Assembly (NCBI RefSeq): GCF_021462825.1 | Contig: NZ_JAKEEB010000029.1 | Location: 25,037-89,036, forward strand | Source: Streptomyces glomeratus | GTDB taxonomy: Bacteria; Actinomycetota; Actinomycetes; Streptomycetales; Streptomycetaceae | Length of the DNA stretch: 64,000 bases | Direction of reading: 5' to 3' | Part shown: one piece after another, positions 37,797-45,973 of the stretch | Layout of the letters: each line of letters starts with the position of its first letter | Position numbering within the stretch: the first letter of the stretch is position 1 | Translations under genes and position numbers: made by a program | The notes under the pieces: model-generated | The model's input: only the letters and a program-made list of their open reading frames with translations | Database searches by the model: none | What the model was told of the DNA's origin: nothing

Positions 37797-39510
37797 GATC
37801 TCGCGCGCCGCGTACGCCGACCTGTTCGGGCCGACGACCGGCGACCGCATCCGGCTCGCCGACACCGATCTGCTCGTCGAGATCGAGGAGGACCGTTCCG
37901 GCGGACCGGGTCTCTCCGGCGACGAGGCGGTGTTCGGCGGCGGCAAGGTCATTCGTGAGTCCATGGGCCAGTCGCGGGCGACGCGTGCCGAGGGCACTCC
38001 CGACACCGTCATCACCGGTGCCGTCGTCATCGACCACTGGGGCGTCGTCAAGGCGGACATCGGCATCCGCGACGGCCGGATCAGCGCCCTCGGCAAGGCC
38101 GGCAACCCGGACACGATGGACGGCGTCCATCCCGACCTGGTGATCGGCCCGGAGACGGAGATCATCGCGGGCAACGGCCGGATCCTGACCGCCGGGGCCA
38201 TCGACGCCCACGTCCACTTCATCTGCCCCCAGATCGCCGACGAGGCGCTCGCCGCGGGCATCACCACCCTGGTCGGCGGCGGCACCGGACCCGCCGAGGG
38301 TTCCAAGGCGACCACCGTCACCCCCGGACCCTGGCACCTGGCCAGGATGATGGAGGCGATGGAGGCGTACCCGCTCAACCTCGGGCTCCTCGGCAAGGGC
38401 AACACCGTCTCGCACGACGCGATGCTCTCCCAGATCCGCGGCGGCGCCCTCGGCCTCAAGCTGCACGAGGACTGGGGCTCCACGCCCGCCGTCATCGACG
38501 CCGCGCTGACCGTCGCCGACCGCACCGGCATCCAGGTCGCGATCCACACCGACACCCTCAACGAAGCCGGGTTCGTGGGCGACACACTCGCCGCCGTGGC
38601 CGGCCGCGGCATCCACGCCTACCACACCGAGGGTGCGGGCGGCGGGCACGCGCCGGACATCATGACCGTGGTGTCCGAGCCGCATGTGCTGCCCAGCTCC
38701 ACCAACCCGACCCGGCCGTTCACCGTCAACACCGCCGAGGAGCACCTCGACATGCTGATGGTGTGCCACCACCTGAACGCGGCGGTGCCCGAGGACCTCG
38801 CCTTCGCGGAGTCACGGATCCGGCCCTCCACGATCGGCGCGGAGGACATACTGCACGACCTGGGCGCGATCTCCATCATCTCCTCCGACTCCCAGGCCAT
38901 GGGCCGCGTCGGCGAGGTCGTCATGCGCACCTGGCAGACGGCCCATGTGATGAAGCGGCGACGCGGAGCCCTGCCGGGAGACGGCCGCGCGGACAACCAC
39001 CGCGTACGTCGCTATGTCGCCAAGTACACGATCAACCCGGCTCTGGCGCAGGGCCTCGCCCACGAGATCGGCTCCGTGGAGACCGGCAAGCTCGCCGACC
39101 TGGTGCTGTGGGAGCCCGCGTTCTTCGGCGTCAAGCCGCAGCTTGTGATCAAGGGGGGACAGATCGCGTACGCGCAGATGGGCGACGCCAATGCCTCCAT
39201 CCCCACCCCGCAGCCGATCCTGCCGCGCCCGATGTACGGGGCGATCGGGCGGGCTCCGGCCTCCAACTCGGTCAACTTCGTGGCGCCCCTGGCCATCGAG
39301 GACGGGCTGCCGGAACGGCTCTCGCTCGGGAAGAGGTTCGTGGCCATCGAGTCCACACGCGGGGTCACCAAGGCGGACATGCGCGAGAACGCCGCCCGGC
39401 CCCGGGTACGGGTCGACCCCGACAGCTTCGCCGTGCACATCGACGGGGAGCTGGTCGAGGCCACACCGGCCGCCGAACTGCCCATGGCCCAGCGGTACTT
39501 CCTCTTCTGA
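37789..39510 (+). CDS. ureC: Urease subunit alpha (catalytic)
   Basis: A 573-residue catalytic subunit. Nickel ligands and helpers are present: HVH at 141-143, the carbamylated lysine K224 in GLKLHEDWG, His in VAIHTDTLNE (about 254) and HAYHTEGAGGGHAPD, the flap region MVCHHLN with Cys and His, and the Asp in SSDSQAMGR. The residues expected for an active enzyme are therefore intact. The ATG at 37789 overlaps ureB by 8 nt. It ends with TGATG, sharing one base with ureF. Confidence 0.97.
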   Translation: MPEISRAAYADLFGPTTGDRIRLADTDLLVEIEEDRSGGPGLSGDEAVFGGGKVIRESMGQSRATRAEGTPDTVITGAVVIDHWGVVKADIGIRDGRISALGKAGNPDTMDGVHPDLVIGPETEIIAGNGRILTAGAIDAHVHFICPQIADEALAAGITTLVGGGTGPAEGSKATTVTPGPWHLARMMEAMEAYPLNLGLLGKGNTVSHDAMLSQIRGGALGLKLHEDWGSTPAVIDAALTVADRTGIQVAIHTDTLNEAGFVGDTLAAVAGRGIHAYHTEGAGGGHAPDIMTVVSEPHVLPSSTNPTRPFTVNTAEEHLDMLMVCHHLNAAVPEDLAFAESRIRPSTIGAEDILHDLGAISIISSDSQAMGRVGEVVMRTWQTAHVMKRRRGALPGDGRADNHRVRRYVAKYTINPALAQGLAHEIGSVETGKLADLVLWEPAFFGVKPQLVIKGGQIAYAQMGDANASIPTPQPILPRPMYGAIGRAPASNSVNFVAPLAIEDGLPERLSLGKRFVAIESTRGVTKADMRENAARPRVRVDPDSFAVHIDGELVEATPAAELPMAQRYFLF

Positions 39511-40184
39511 TGTCCAGGGCAGCGCTTCTCGTCCTGGCCGACGGCCGCTTCCCCGCCGGAGGTCACGCACACTCCGGCGGGGCCGAGGCGGCCGTCCGCG
39601 CCGGGCGGATCACCGGGGCCGCGAGCCTGGAGGACTTCTGCCGCGGACGGCTGCACACCACCGGGCTGGTGTCGGCCTCCCTCGCCGCGGCGGCCGCGCT
39701 CGGTGCGGACCCGGTCACACTGGACGCCGCCGCGGACGCCCGTACACCGTCGTCCGCGCTCCGCGCCGTCGCGCGCAGGCTGGGTCGGCAGCTGATGCGG
39801 GCGGCGCGGGCCACCTGGCCCTCCGGGGAACTCGACTCCCTGGCACGCGAGTTCCCCAAGGGCGCGCACCAGCCGGTGGTCCTGGGACTGGTGGCCCGCG
39901 CCGCGGGACTCGGGGCGCAGGACGCCGCGTACTGCGCCGCGTACGAGAGCGTGAGCGGACCCGCGACCGCGGTCGTACGGCTGCTGAGCCTGGACCCCTT
40001 CGACGCGTCGGCCGTGCTCGCGCGGCTGGCGCCCGAGCTGGATCTGGTGGCCGACCGAGCGGGCGAAGCGGCCCGCCGTGTGCCGTCCGACGGGATCGAG
40101 GCACTGCCCGCGGTCTCGGCGCCCCTGCTGGAGATCACCGCGGAGGACCACGCCACATGGCCCGTGCGTCTGTTCGCGTCGTAG
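39510..40184 (+). CDS. ureF: Urease accessory protein UreF
   Basis: A 224-residue helical accessory protein (LLVLADGRFPAGGHAHSGGAEAAVRAGRI is the UreF N-terminal block; SVSGPATAVVRLLSLDPF the C-terminal one). UreF recruits UreG to the apo-urease/UreD complex during nickel insertion. Its ATG at 39510 overlaps the ureC stop by one nucleotide. A gap of 119 nt, long for this operon, separates it from ureG. Confidence 0.94.
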   Translation: MSRAALLVLADGRFPAGGHAHSGGAEAAVRAGRITGAASLEDFCRGRLHTTGLVSASLAAAAALGADPVTLDAAADARTPSSALRAVARRLGRQLMRAARATWPSGELDSLAREFPKGAHQPVVLGLVARAAGLGAQDAAYCAAYESVSGPATAVVRLLSLDPFDASAVLARLAPELDLVADRAGEAARRVPSDGIEALPAVSAPLLEITAEDHATWPVRLFAS

Positions 40185-40303
40185 GGCCCTCCCGGCCCGT
40201 GCCCGGGGCCACGCCCCCGGACCCTCGTTCGCCCTGAACGGCCTCGTCCCCTGTCGCCGGACGGGCCGGTTCGACCAGCCCCGGCTGAACTGGAGCCGCA
40301 ACC

Positions 40304-40981
40304 ATGCACCTCGACCACACCCACGACGGACCCACCGCCGTCTCCGCCGACGCCCACCGCCCCGACGGCAGGCGCCGTGCCCTGCGGATCGGGCTCGGCG
40401 GGCCCGTCGGCTCCGGCAAGACCGCCACCGTCGCCGGTCTCTGCCGGGCCCTGCGGGACGAACTGTCCCTCGCCGTCGTGACCAACGACATCTACACCCG
40501 GGAGGACGCCGAGTTCCTGCTGCGGGAGGCCGTGCTGCCGCCCGAGCGGATCACCGCCGTGGAGACGGGAGCCTGCCCGCACACCGCCATCCGGGACGAC
40601 ATCTCCGCCAACCTCGAAGCCGTGGAGGACCTGGAGGACGAGATCGGGCCGCTCGACCTGATCCTCGTCGAGTCCGGCGGGGACAACCTCACCGCGACCT
40701 TCTCCAAGGGGCTCGTCGACGCGCAGATCTTCGTCATCGACGTCGCGGGCGGCGACGACATTCCGCGCAAGGGCGGCCCCGGTGTCACCACCGCGGACCT
40801 GCTCGTCGTGAACAAGACCGACCTCGCCCCGTACGTCGGGTCCGATCTCGCCCGGATGGCCGCCGACGCGCGGGCGCAGCGGGCCGAACTGCCCGTCGTG
40901 TTCCAGTCCCTTCGGACCCGGGCCGGCGTCGGCGAGGTGGCCGGCTGGGTGCGGGCGCAGCTCGCCGCGTGGACCGCGTGA
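40304..40981 (+). CDS. ureG: Urease accessory GTPase UreG
   Basis: A 225-residue SIMIBI GTPase. P-loop GGPVGSGKTA, the TNDIYTREDAEFL and VETGACPHTAIRDD segments (the nickel-binding Cys-Pro-His), ESGGDNL and the base-specificity NKTD are all present. The N-terminus has a few histidines (MHLDHTHD). It delivers nickel to urease in a GTP-dependent manner. The ATG at 40304 is preceded by GGAG. Its stop overlaps ureD (GTGA). No UreE is present in the operon. Confidence 0.96.
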   Translation: MHLDHTHDGPTAVSADAHRPDGRRRALRIGLGGPVGSGKTATVAGLCRALRDELSLAVVTNDIYTREDAEFLLREAVLPPERITAVETGACPHTAIRDDISANLEAVEDLEDEIGPLDLILVESGGDNLTATFSKGLVDAQIFVIDVAGGDDIPRKGGPGVTTADLLVVNKTDLAPYVGSDLARMAADARAQRAELPVVFQSLRTRAGVGEVAGWVRAQLAAWTA

Positions 40982-41754
40982 AGAGCCGCGTGGACGGCGT
41001 GACGACGGGAGTACGGGCCACCGCGCGGATCGTGGCCCGGGACGACGGCCGGGGCGGCACGTCCCTGCCGGTGCTGGCGGGCGAGGGACCGCTCGCACTT
41101 CGCAGGACGCGCGCGACCGGGGACGAGGCACGGGTCATGCTCGTCGGCGCGATGAGCGGGCCGCTGGGCGGGGACCACCTCACGGTCGAGGCGGACGTGG
41201 GCGGCGGCGCCCTGCTCCATGTGGGGTCGGCCGCGGCGACCCTCGCCCTGCCCGGGCAGGCCAAGGGTGAGGCACGTTACGACGTCCGGCTGGAGGTGGC
41301 CGCCGGTGGCGAACTGCGCTGGCTGCCCGAACAGTTGATCTCGGCGCGCGGCAGCGAGCTGTACGTCTCCTCGCGCATCGACCTCGCGCGGGGCGCCCGC
41401 CTGGTGTACCGCGAGGAGCAGGTCCTCGGCCGTGCCGGAGAGGAACCCGGACGGCTCACCAGCCGTCTGACCGTACGGCTGGCCGGGCGCCCGCTGCTCG
41501 ACCAGGAGACGGCCTGCGGTCCGGGTGCCCCCGGCGGGTGGGACGGGCCCGCCGTCCTGGCCGGTCATCGGGCACTGGGACAACTCCTCGTCGTGCGGCC
41601 GGAGTTCACGGAGTTCCCGGCCGGGGCGCGGATGCTGGGGGAGCGGGCCGCCCTCACTCCGCTCGCCGGGCCCGCCGTGCTCGTCACCGCGGTCGCGCCG
41701 GACGCGCTGCGGCTGCGCCGGGTGCTGGACGAGGCGCTGGCCGCCGTGCTCTGA
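40978..41754 (+). CDS. ureD: Urease accessory protein UreD (UreH)
   Basis: A 258-residue UreD. The diagnostic blocks are GPLGGDHLTVEADVGGGALLHVGSAAAT, LRWLPEQLISARGSELYVSSRIDLARGARLVYREEQVLGRAGEEPGRL and LLDQE. It forms the scaffold on which UreF and UreG assemble on apo-urease. The start is the GTG at 40978, which overlaps the ureG stop by 4 nt. Last gene of the operon. Confidence 0.94.
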   Translation: MKSRVDGVTTGVRATARIVARDDGRGGTSLPVLAGEGPLALRRTRATGDEARVMLVGAMSGPLGGDHLTVEADVGGGALLHVGSAAATLALPGQAKGEARYDVRLEVAAGGELRWLPEQLISARGSELYVSSRIDLARGARLVYREEQVLGRAGEEPGRLTSRLTVRLAGRPLLDQETACGPGAPGGWDGPAVLAGHRALGQLLVVRPEFTEFPAGARMLGERAALTPLAGPAVLVTAVAPDALRLRRVLDEALAAVL

Positions 41755-41889
41755 CCGGTGCCGCCCGCTGGGCGGAGCACGATGTACCGGTTATCGGATT
41801 GGTAAAGAAGCCCAACTCCCCCTGTTGCCAGGGAACTCACAGCAGAAAGGATCCCGTACGAATCACAACCTTGTACGGGGAGGTCCCAC

Positions 41890-43488
41890 TTGAGGGGAAT
41901 CAGACCGACGAGGCGAGCGACCGCGCTCGGCTCAGCGGGGGCGCTCGTCACGGCGACGCTCATAGCCGGTGCCGTGGCGGCACCGTCGGCCACCGCCGAC
42001 TCGCGTCACGGCCAGGACCGGGAGGCCCGTGGCGCCGCGATCGCCGCCGCACGTGCCGCCAAGGCAGGGGTCGACTGGCAGGACTGCCCGGCCGACTGGG
42101 GACTCGAGAAGCCCATCCAGTGCGGCTGGGTCACCGTCCCGGTCGACTACGCCCACCCGAACGGCAAGCAGATCAAGCTCGCCGTCGACCGCATCGGGAA
42201 CACGGGCACCAAGAAGGAGCGCCAGGGCGCACTCGTCTACAACCCCGGCGGCCCCGGCGGCTCCGGGCTGCGCTTCCCGCGCCGGATCACCACCAAGAAC
42301 CCGGTGTGGGCCAATGTCTCCAAGGCGTACGACTTCGTCGGCTTCGACCCGCGCGGTGTCGGCCACTCGGCGCCCATCTCCTGCACGGACCCGCAGGAGT
42401 TCGTGAAGGCGCCCAAGGCGGACCCGGTCCCCGACTCCTACGCGGACAAGCTCGCCCAGCGCAAGCTCGCCCGTCAGTACGCGGAGGGCTGCGCCGAGCG
42501 CACCGGCCGGGCGATGCTCCAGCAGATGACCACGCCCAACACCGCGCGTGACCTGGACGTCATCCGGGCCGCCCTGGGTGAGAAGAAGCTCAACTACCTG
42601 GGCGTCTCGTACGGCACCTACCTCGGCGCCGTCTACGGCACCCTCTTCCCGGGCCACGTCCGCCGCATGGTCGTCGACAGCGTGGTCAACCCGTCGCGGG
42701 AGAAGATCTGGTACCAGGCCAACCTGGACCAGGACGTCGCCTTCGAGGGCCGCTGGAAGGACTGGGAGGACTGGGTCGCGGCGAACGACGCCTCCTTCCA
42801 CCTGGGCGCCACGCGCGCCGCGGTGCAGGAGAAGTGGCTCCAGCTGCGCGCCACGGCGAAGAAGAACCCGATCGGCGGCGTCGTCGGCCCGGCCGAGCTG
42901 ATCTCCTTCTTCCAGAGCGCTCCGTACTACGACTCCTCGTGGGTGCCGGTCGCCACCGTCTTCAGCAAGTACGTCGCCGGTGACACCAAGGCGCTCGTCG
43001 ACGCGGCCGCACCCGACCTGTCGAACACGGCGGGCAACATCGCCTCCGAGAACGGCAACGCCGTCTACACGGCCGTCGAGTGCACCGACGCCAAGTGGCC
43101 CACGAGCTGGCGGAAGTGGGACCGGGACAACACCCGGCTCAACAAGGACTACCCGTTCATGACGTGGGCCAACGCATGGATGAACCTGCCGTGCGCCACA
43201 TGGCCGGTCAAGCAGCAGACCCCGCCGAACGTGAAGACCGGCAAGGGCCTGCCGACCGTCCTGATCGTGCAGTCCACCCGTGACGCCGCCACGCCGTTCG
43301 ACGGCGCGGTCGAACTGCACAAGCGCTTCAAGGGCTCCCGCCTGATCATCGAGAAGGACGCGGGCTCCCACGGCGTGACCGGTCTCGTCAACCCGTGCAT
43401 CAACAGCCGGGTGGACACGTACCTGCTCACCGGCAAGACGGACCAGGCGGACGTGACCTGCACGCCGCACGCCACGCCGAAGCCGTAG
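41890..43488 (+). CDS. Secreted S33-type alpha/beta hydrolase (tripeptidyl aminopeptidase family)
   Basis: A 532-residue exported hydrolase. Residues 1-37 are a positively charged, Ala-rich signal peptide (RRATALGSAGALVTATLIAGAVAAPSATA). The proline-iminopeptidase/TAP-type features are YNPGGPGGSG (oxyanion region), VGFDPRGVGHSAP, the nucleophile elbow GVSYGTYLG and the C-terminal TAP-like domain with QSTRDAATPFDGA (Asp) and DAGSHGV (His). It removes N-terminal tripeptides or similar from extracellular peptides. The start is TTG at 41890 with GGGGAGG; no other start gives an intact signal. A strong terminator follows. Confidence 0.92.
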   Translation: MRGIRPTRRATALGSAGALVTATLIAGAVAAPSATADSRHGQDREARGAAIAAARAAKAGVDWQDCPADWGLEKPIQCGWVTVPVDYAHPNGKQIKLAVDRIGNTGTKKERQGALVYNPGGPGGSGLRFPRRITTKNPVWANVSKAYDFVGFDPRGVGHSAPISCTDPQEFVKAPKADPVPDSYADKLAQRKLARQYAEGCAERTGRAMLQQMTTPNTARDLDVIRAALGEKKLNYLGVSYGTYLGAVYGTLFPGHVRRMVVDSVVNPSREKIWYQANLDQDVAFEGRWKDWEDWVAANDASFHLGATRAAVQEKWLQLRATAKKNPIGGVVGPAELISFFQSAPYYDSSWVPVATVFSKYVAGDTKALVDAAAPDLSNTAGNIASENGNAVYTAVECTDAKWPTSWRKWDRDNTRLNKDYPFMTWANAWMNLPCATWPVKQQTPPNVKTGKGLPTVLIVQSTRDAATPFDGAVELHKRFKGSRLIIEKDAGSHGVTGLVNPCINSRVDTYLLTGKTDQADVTCTPHATPKP

Positions 43489-43506
43489 GCGTAGTCCTGC
43501 GAACGC

Positions 43507-43522
43507 GACGTACGCGTACGTC
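43507..43522. repeat. 16-bp palindrome and CGTACGTCGTA repeats
   Basis: GACGTACGCGTACGTC is a perfect 16-bp palindrome just after the S33 peptidase stop; the unit GCGTACGTCGTA recurs at once (43513 and 43527) and more loosely as GCACGTCGTACGC near 43555. It lies upstream of the main terminator. No coding role. Confidence 0.7.
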
Positions 43523-43575
43523 GTAGGCGTACGTCGTACACACGCGATGCACGCGCACGTCGTACGCAGGTGCGA

Positions 43576-43604
43576 AGGGGGCGGCCGGATCTCGGCCGCC
43601 CCCT
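43576..43604. terminator. Bidirectional hairpin terminator
   Basis: AGGGGGCGGCC and GGCCGCCCCCT form a perfect 11-bp stem with a 7-nt loop, between the converging S33 peptidase and acyltransferase genes. Confidence 0.85.
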
Positions 43605-43618
43605 GATCGTGTCCGGGC

Positions 43619-44350
43619 TCAGCCCAGCGGCATCCGCGGCAACCTGGACGCCCTCTCGCCCGCCTTCCCGCTCTCCTCGGCCTTGACGACCGCCGCGTAC
43701 CGGTCCACGTACTCCTGCTCTGAGAGGGACAGGATGGCGTACATGATCTCGTCGGTGACGGCGCGCAGCACGGCCTTCTCGTTCTCCAGGCCGGCATAGC
43801 GTGAGAAGTCCAGGGGCTTGCCGAAGCGGATCGTGACGGGGTGGATGCGGGGGATGGTCCGGCCCGGCGGCTGGGCTTCGAACGTGCCGATCATCGCGCA
43901 GGGAACCACGGGGACCTGTGCCTTGAGGGCCATCACCGCGACCCCGATCTTGCCCTTGTACAGGCGCCCGTCGTGGGAGCGGGTGCCCTCGGGGTAGATG
44001 CCGAGCAGCTCGCCCTTGCGCAGTACGCCGAGGCCCTCGCGGATCGCCGCCTGCCCGGCCTCCTTGCCGGAGCGGTCCACCGGGATCTGGCCGGCGCTGC
44101 GGAAGAACGCGGCGGTGAGACGGCCCTTGATGCCGGGCCCCGTGAAGTACTCGGCCTTCGCGAGGAACGTGATGCGGCGTCTGAGGATCGCGGGCATCAG
44201 GAAGTGGTCGGAGAAGGAGAGATGGTTGCCGGCGACGATGGCCGGCCCGTCGGCCGGCACATGTTCGAGGCCCTCGATCCTCGGCCGGAAGACCAGTCTC
44301 AGCAGGGGGCCGAGAAAGACATATTTGAGCAGGTAGTAGAACAAGGGCAT
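43619..44350 (-). CDS. 1-Acyl-sn-glycerol-3-phosphate acyltransferase (PlsC-like)
   Basis: A 243-residue lysophosphatidate acyltransferase. Motif I NHLSFSD (NHx4D) and motif III YPEGTRS hold the catalytic and glycerophosphate-binding residues, and GIKGRLTAAFFRSAGQIPVDR corresponds to motif II. One hydrophobic N-terminal segment (LFYYLLKYVFLGPLLRLVF) likely anchors it to the membrane. It acylates lysophosphatidate in phospholipid synthesis; actinobacteria have several such copies. The ATG at 44350 has GAGGAG. It is a single gene. Confidence 0.92.
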   Translation of the reverse strand: MPLFYYLLKYVFLGPLLRLVFRPRIEGLEHVPADGPAIVAGNHLSFSDHFLMPAILRRRITFLAKAEYFTGPGIKGRLTAAFFRSAGQIPVDRSGKEAGQAAIREGLGVLRKGELLGIYPEGTRSHDGRLYKGKIGVAVMALKAQVPVVPCAMIGTFEAQPPGRTIPRIHPVTIRFGKPLDFSRYAGLENEKAVLRAVTDEIMYAILSLSEQEYVDRYAAVVKAEESGKAGERASRLPRMPLG

Positions 44351-44571
44351 CGCTCCTCACTCCGGCGGATCGGCTCGACCGCCGTGTTCCAGCAGCTCAA
44401 CCGGCATGTGATGGGGAGTCAGTGTACGGTCGGGCGCGATCTGCGGGAACCGGGCGGACCGGACTCGCGCCGAGCCCCCGGGCGGGGGCCCGGGCCGGGG
44501 TGAGGGGATGACGGCACCCGAAGACACCGCCGAGCGAACGGCCTGCGCACATACTTACGGGCCGTGAAGGG

Positions 44572-44763
44572 TCACAGATAGTCTTCGTCCTCCTGCTTCG
44601 GGTACACGGACGACGACTCGTCGCTCCCGCGACGGCCGTGCTGCTCTTCCAGCCGGTGCTGGCGTTCCTGACGCGCCTGCTCCTGGGCGCCGAGGGTCTC
44701 CTCGGTCATGTCCCGAAGGTGACCCGACTCGTCCTCGAACGGGTGGCGTTCCCGGTCGGTCAT
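44572..44763 (-). CDS. Small acidic hypothetical protein
   Basis: A 63-residue hydrophilic protein rich in Glu, Gln and Arg (MTEETLGAQEQARQERQHRLEEQHG), probably one long helix and disordered ends. I do not recognise a family. The ATG at 44763 has GAGGAGTGAG at the right distance, and the codon pattern is Streptomyces-like, so it is likely real. Confidence 0.6.
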   Translation of the reverse strand: MTDRERHPFEDESGHLRDMTEETLGAQEQARQERQHRLEEQHGRRGSDESSSVYPKQEDEDYL

Positions 44764-44918
44764 GGCGGCTCACTCCTCGACGAGGTGAGACAGGGGGATG
44801 TGGCTCCGCCCCCGATCAGCGTGACATGAGTCGCAGGGCCCTGCATATCGGCCGGCGGGAGGGTGTGGAGGGCGCCGGAGTGGGCGAAGGGAACCTTCGG
44901 CAGGGCGCGGGCGATCGC

Positions 44919-44954
44919 GTCGAGTCTGTGCTCAATGTCGAGTCTGTGCTGAAT
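44919..44954. repeat. 18-bp direct repeat, two copies
   Basis: GTCGAGTCTGTGCTCAAT is followed immediately by GTCGAGTCTGTGCTGAAT, one mismatch, then a partial third GCTGTGCTC. It lies between the small acidic gene and the STAS gene. Role unknown; it may be slipped-strand duplication. Confidence 0.7.
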
Positions 44955-44987
44955 GCTGTGCTCCGCTTTGCGCCGCGGTCCTGCCCG

Positions 44988-45434
44988 CTAGACACCGTCG
45001 TCCGCATCCCGCCTGCCCCGCGGCGCCGAGCGGGCGGCGGCTTCGGCCGGACCGAACAGCGACCCCGTCTCGGTCAGCGCCAGCAGCCTCCGCACGGCCG
45101 GTGCCGTGGCGCCCAGGGCGAGGACCTTGCCGTCCTCCAGGGCCCGGCGCCGCACGCAGAGCAGGACGTTGAGGCCGGAGCAGTCGCAGAAGTCCACCGC
45201 GCCCAGGTCGAGATCGACACCGCTCACCGAGCGGCGCAGGGCGTCCCGCAGGGCACCGTGCAGCGTCTGCTCCGTGTCGAGGTCGACCTGGCCCGACACG
45301 ACCGCGGCCACCCGGTCCCCCGCCTCATGCGTCTCCACGGTCAGCCCCGGCGGCGGGCGCCGGGGGGAGCGGCTCCGGCCCGTCCCTGAGGTGCCTTCCG
45401 GGCTCTCCGGCCCGGGATGTGTGCGCTCCGCCAT
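44988..45434 (-). CDS. STAS domain protein (anti-sigma factor antagonist)
   Basis: A 148-residue protein. The first 30 residues are Pro/Ser/Arg-rich, and the rest is a SpoIIAA/RsbV-type STAS domain with DLDLGAVDFCDCSGLNVLLCVRRRAL. The DCSGL segment carries the phosphorylatable serine. By family it binds an anti-sigma ATPase when unphosphorylated and so frees a sigma factor. No cognate kinase is adjacent (an RsbW-like ATPase lies near 31 kb but any link is speculation). The ATG at 45434 fits the domain; the ribosome-binding site is weak. Confidence 0.88.
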   Translation of the reverse strand: MAERTHPGPESPEGTSGTGRSRSPRRPPPGLTVETHEAGDRVAAVVSGQVDLDTEQTLHGALRDALRRSVSGVDLDLGAVDFCDCSGLNVLLCVRRRALEDGKVLALGATAPAVRRLLALTETGSLFGPAEAAARSAPRGRRDADDGV

Positions 45435-45532
45435 GGCAGCCTCCCGAACCGGCCCGCACCAACCCTCGCAGCCCCAGGCTCCGCCAGTCCCGAGTCGTAC
45501 GTCAAGGCATGCCGGAAATGCGTTTCGTCCTT

Positions 45533-45561
45533 TTGTATTCATGTACGGGGCCGCCTACCCT
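45533..45561 (+). promoter_or_regulatory. Promoter of a leaderless HTH gene
   Basis: TTGTAT (45533-45538) and TACCCT (45556-45561) are 17 nt apart. The -10 ends 8 nt before the ATG at 45569, so transcription should start at or just before the initiator. This explains why no ribosome-binding site precedes it. Confidence 0.55.
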
Positions 45562-45568
45562 CGGGTCT

Positions 45569-45904
45569 ATGGGTGGAGTGCCTGAGCCGCACACCGGGTG
45601 GACGTTCCTCACCAACCACGCGCGTGTCCTGGCCGCGATCGCCGACGACCGGACCAGCCGCATCCGTGACATCGCCGCCCGCTGCCGGCTGACCGAACGC
45701 GCCGTCCAGAAGATCATTTCGGATCTCGAGCAGGACGGCTACCTCACGCACACCCGCGAGGGGCGCTCCAACACCTACCACATCCAGCCGGGCAGACTCC
45801 TCAGGCACCCGGCCGAGGCGAGCCTGACCGTCTCCGACCTGCTCGGGCTGCTCGCCCGGCACGAAGCCCAGCACACCGGCAGGCAGCAGCACCGGCACCA
45901 GTGA
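45569..45904 (+). CDS. Helix-turn-helix (MarR/ArsR-like winged helix) protein
   Basis: A 111-residue winged-helix protein (TFLTNHARVLAAIADDRTSRIRDIAARCRLTERAVQKIISDLEQDGYLTHTREGRSNTYHI, about 12-70) with a short C-terminal helix and a His/Gln-rich tail. It resembles small MarR/ArsR-like regulators that lack an effector domain. Start choice: the ATG at 45569 matches the leaderless promoter, while a GTG at 45578 has GGTGGA only 3 nt upstream. The gene is divergent from the STAS gene. Targets are unknown. Confidence 0.8.
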   Translation: MGGVPEPHTGWTFLTNHARVLAAIADDRTSRIRDIAARCRLTERAVQKIISDLEQDGYLTHTREGRSNTYHIQPGRLLRHPAEASLTVSDLLGLLARHEAQHTGRQQHRHQ

Positions 45905-45973
45905 CGCCACGCGGGTGTGCAGCTCCCGCGCGGACCGGGTACTCGCACGTCCCGGTCACGAGAGGAGCACACA

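Noticed and set aside
41755..41889. Possible riboswitch or attenuator before the S33 peptidase gene
   Set aside because: Only a short GTAC-type inverted repeat and an ordinary leader are visible. I cannot match a known class.
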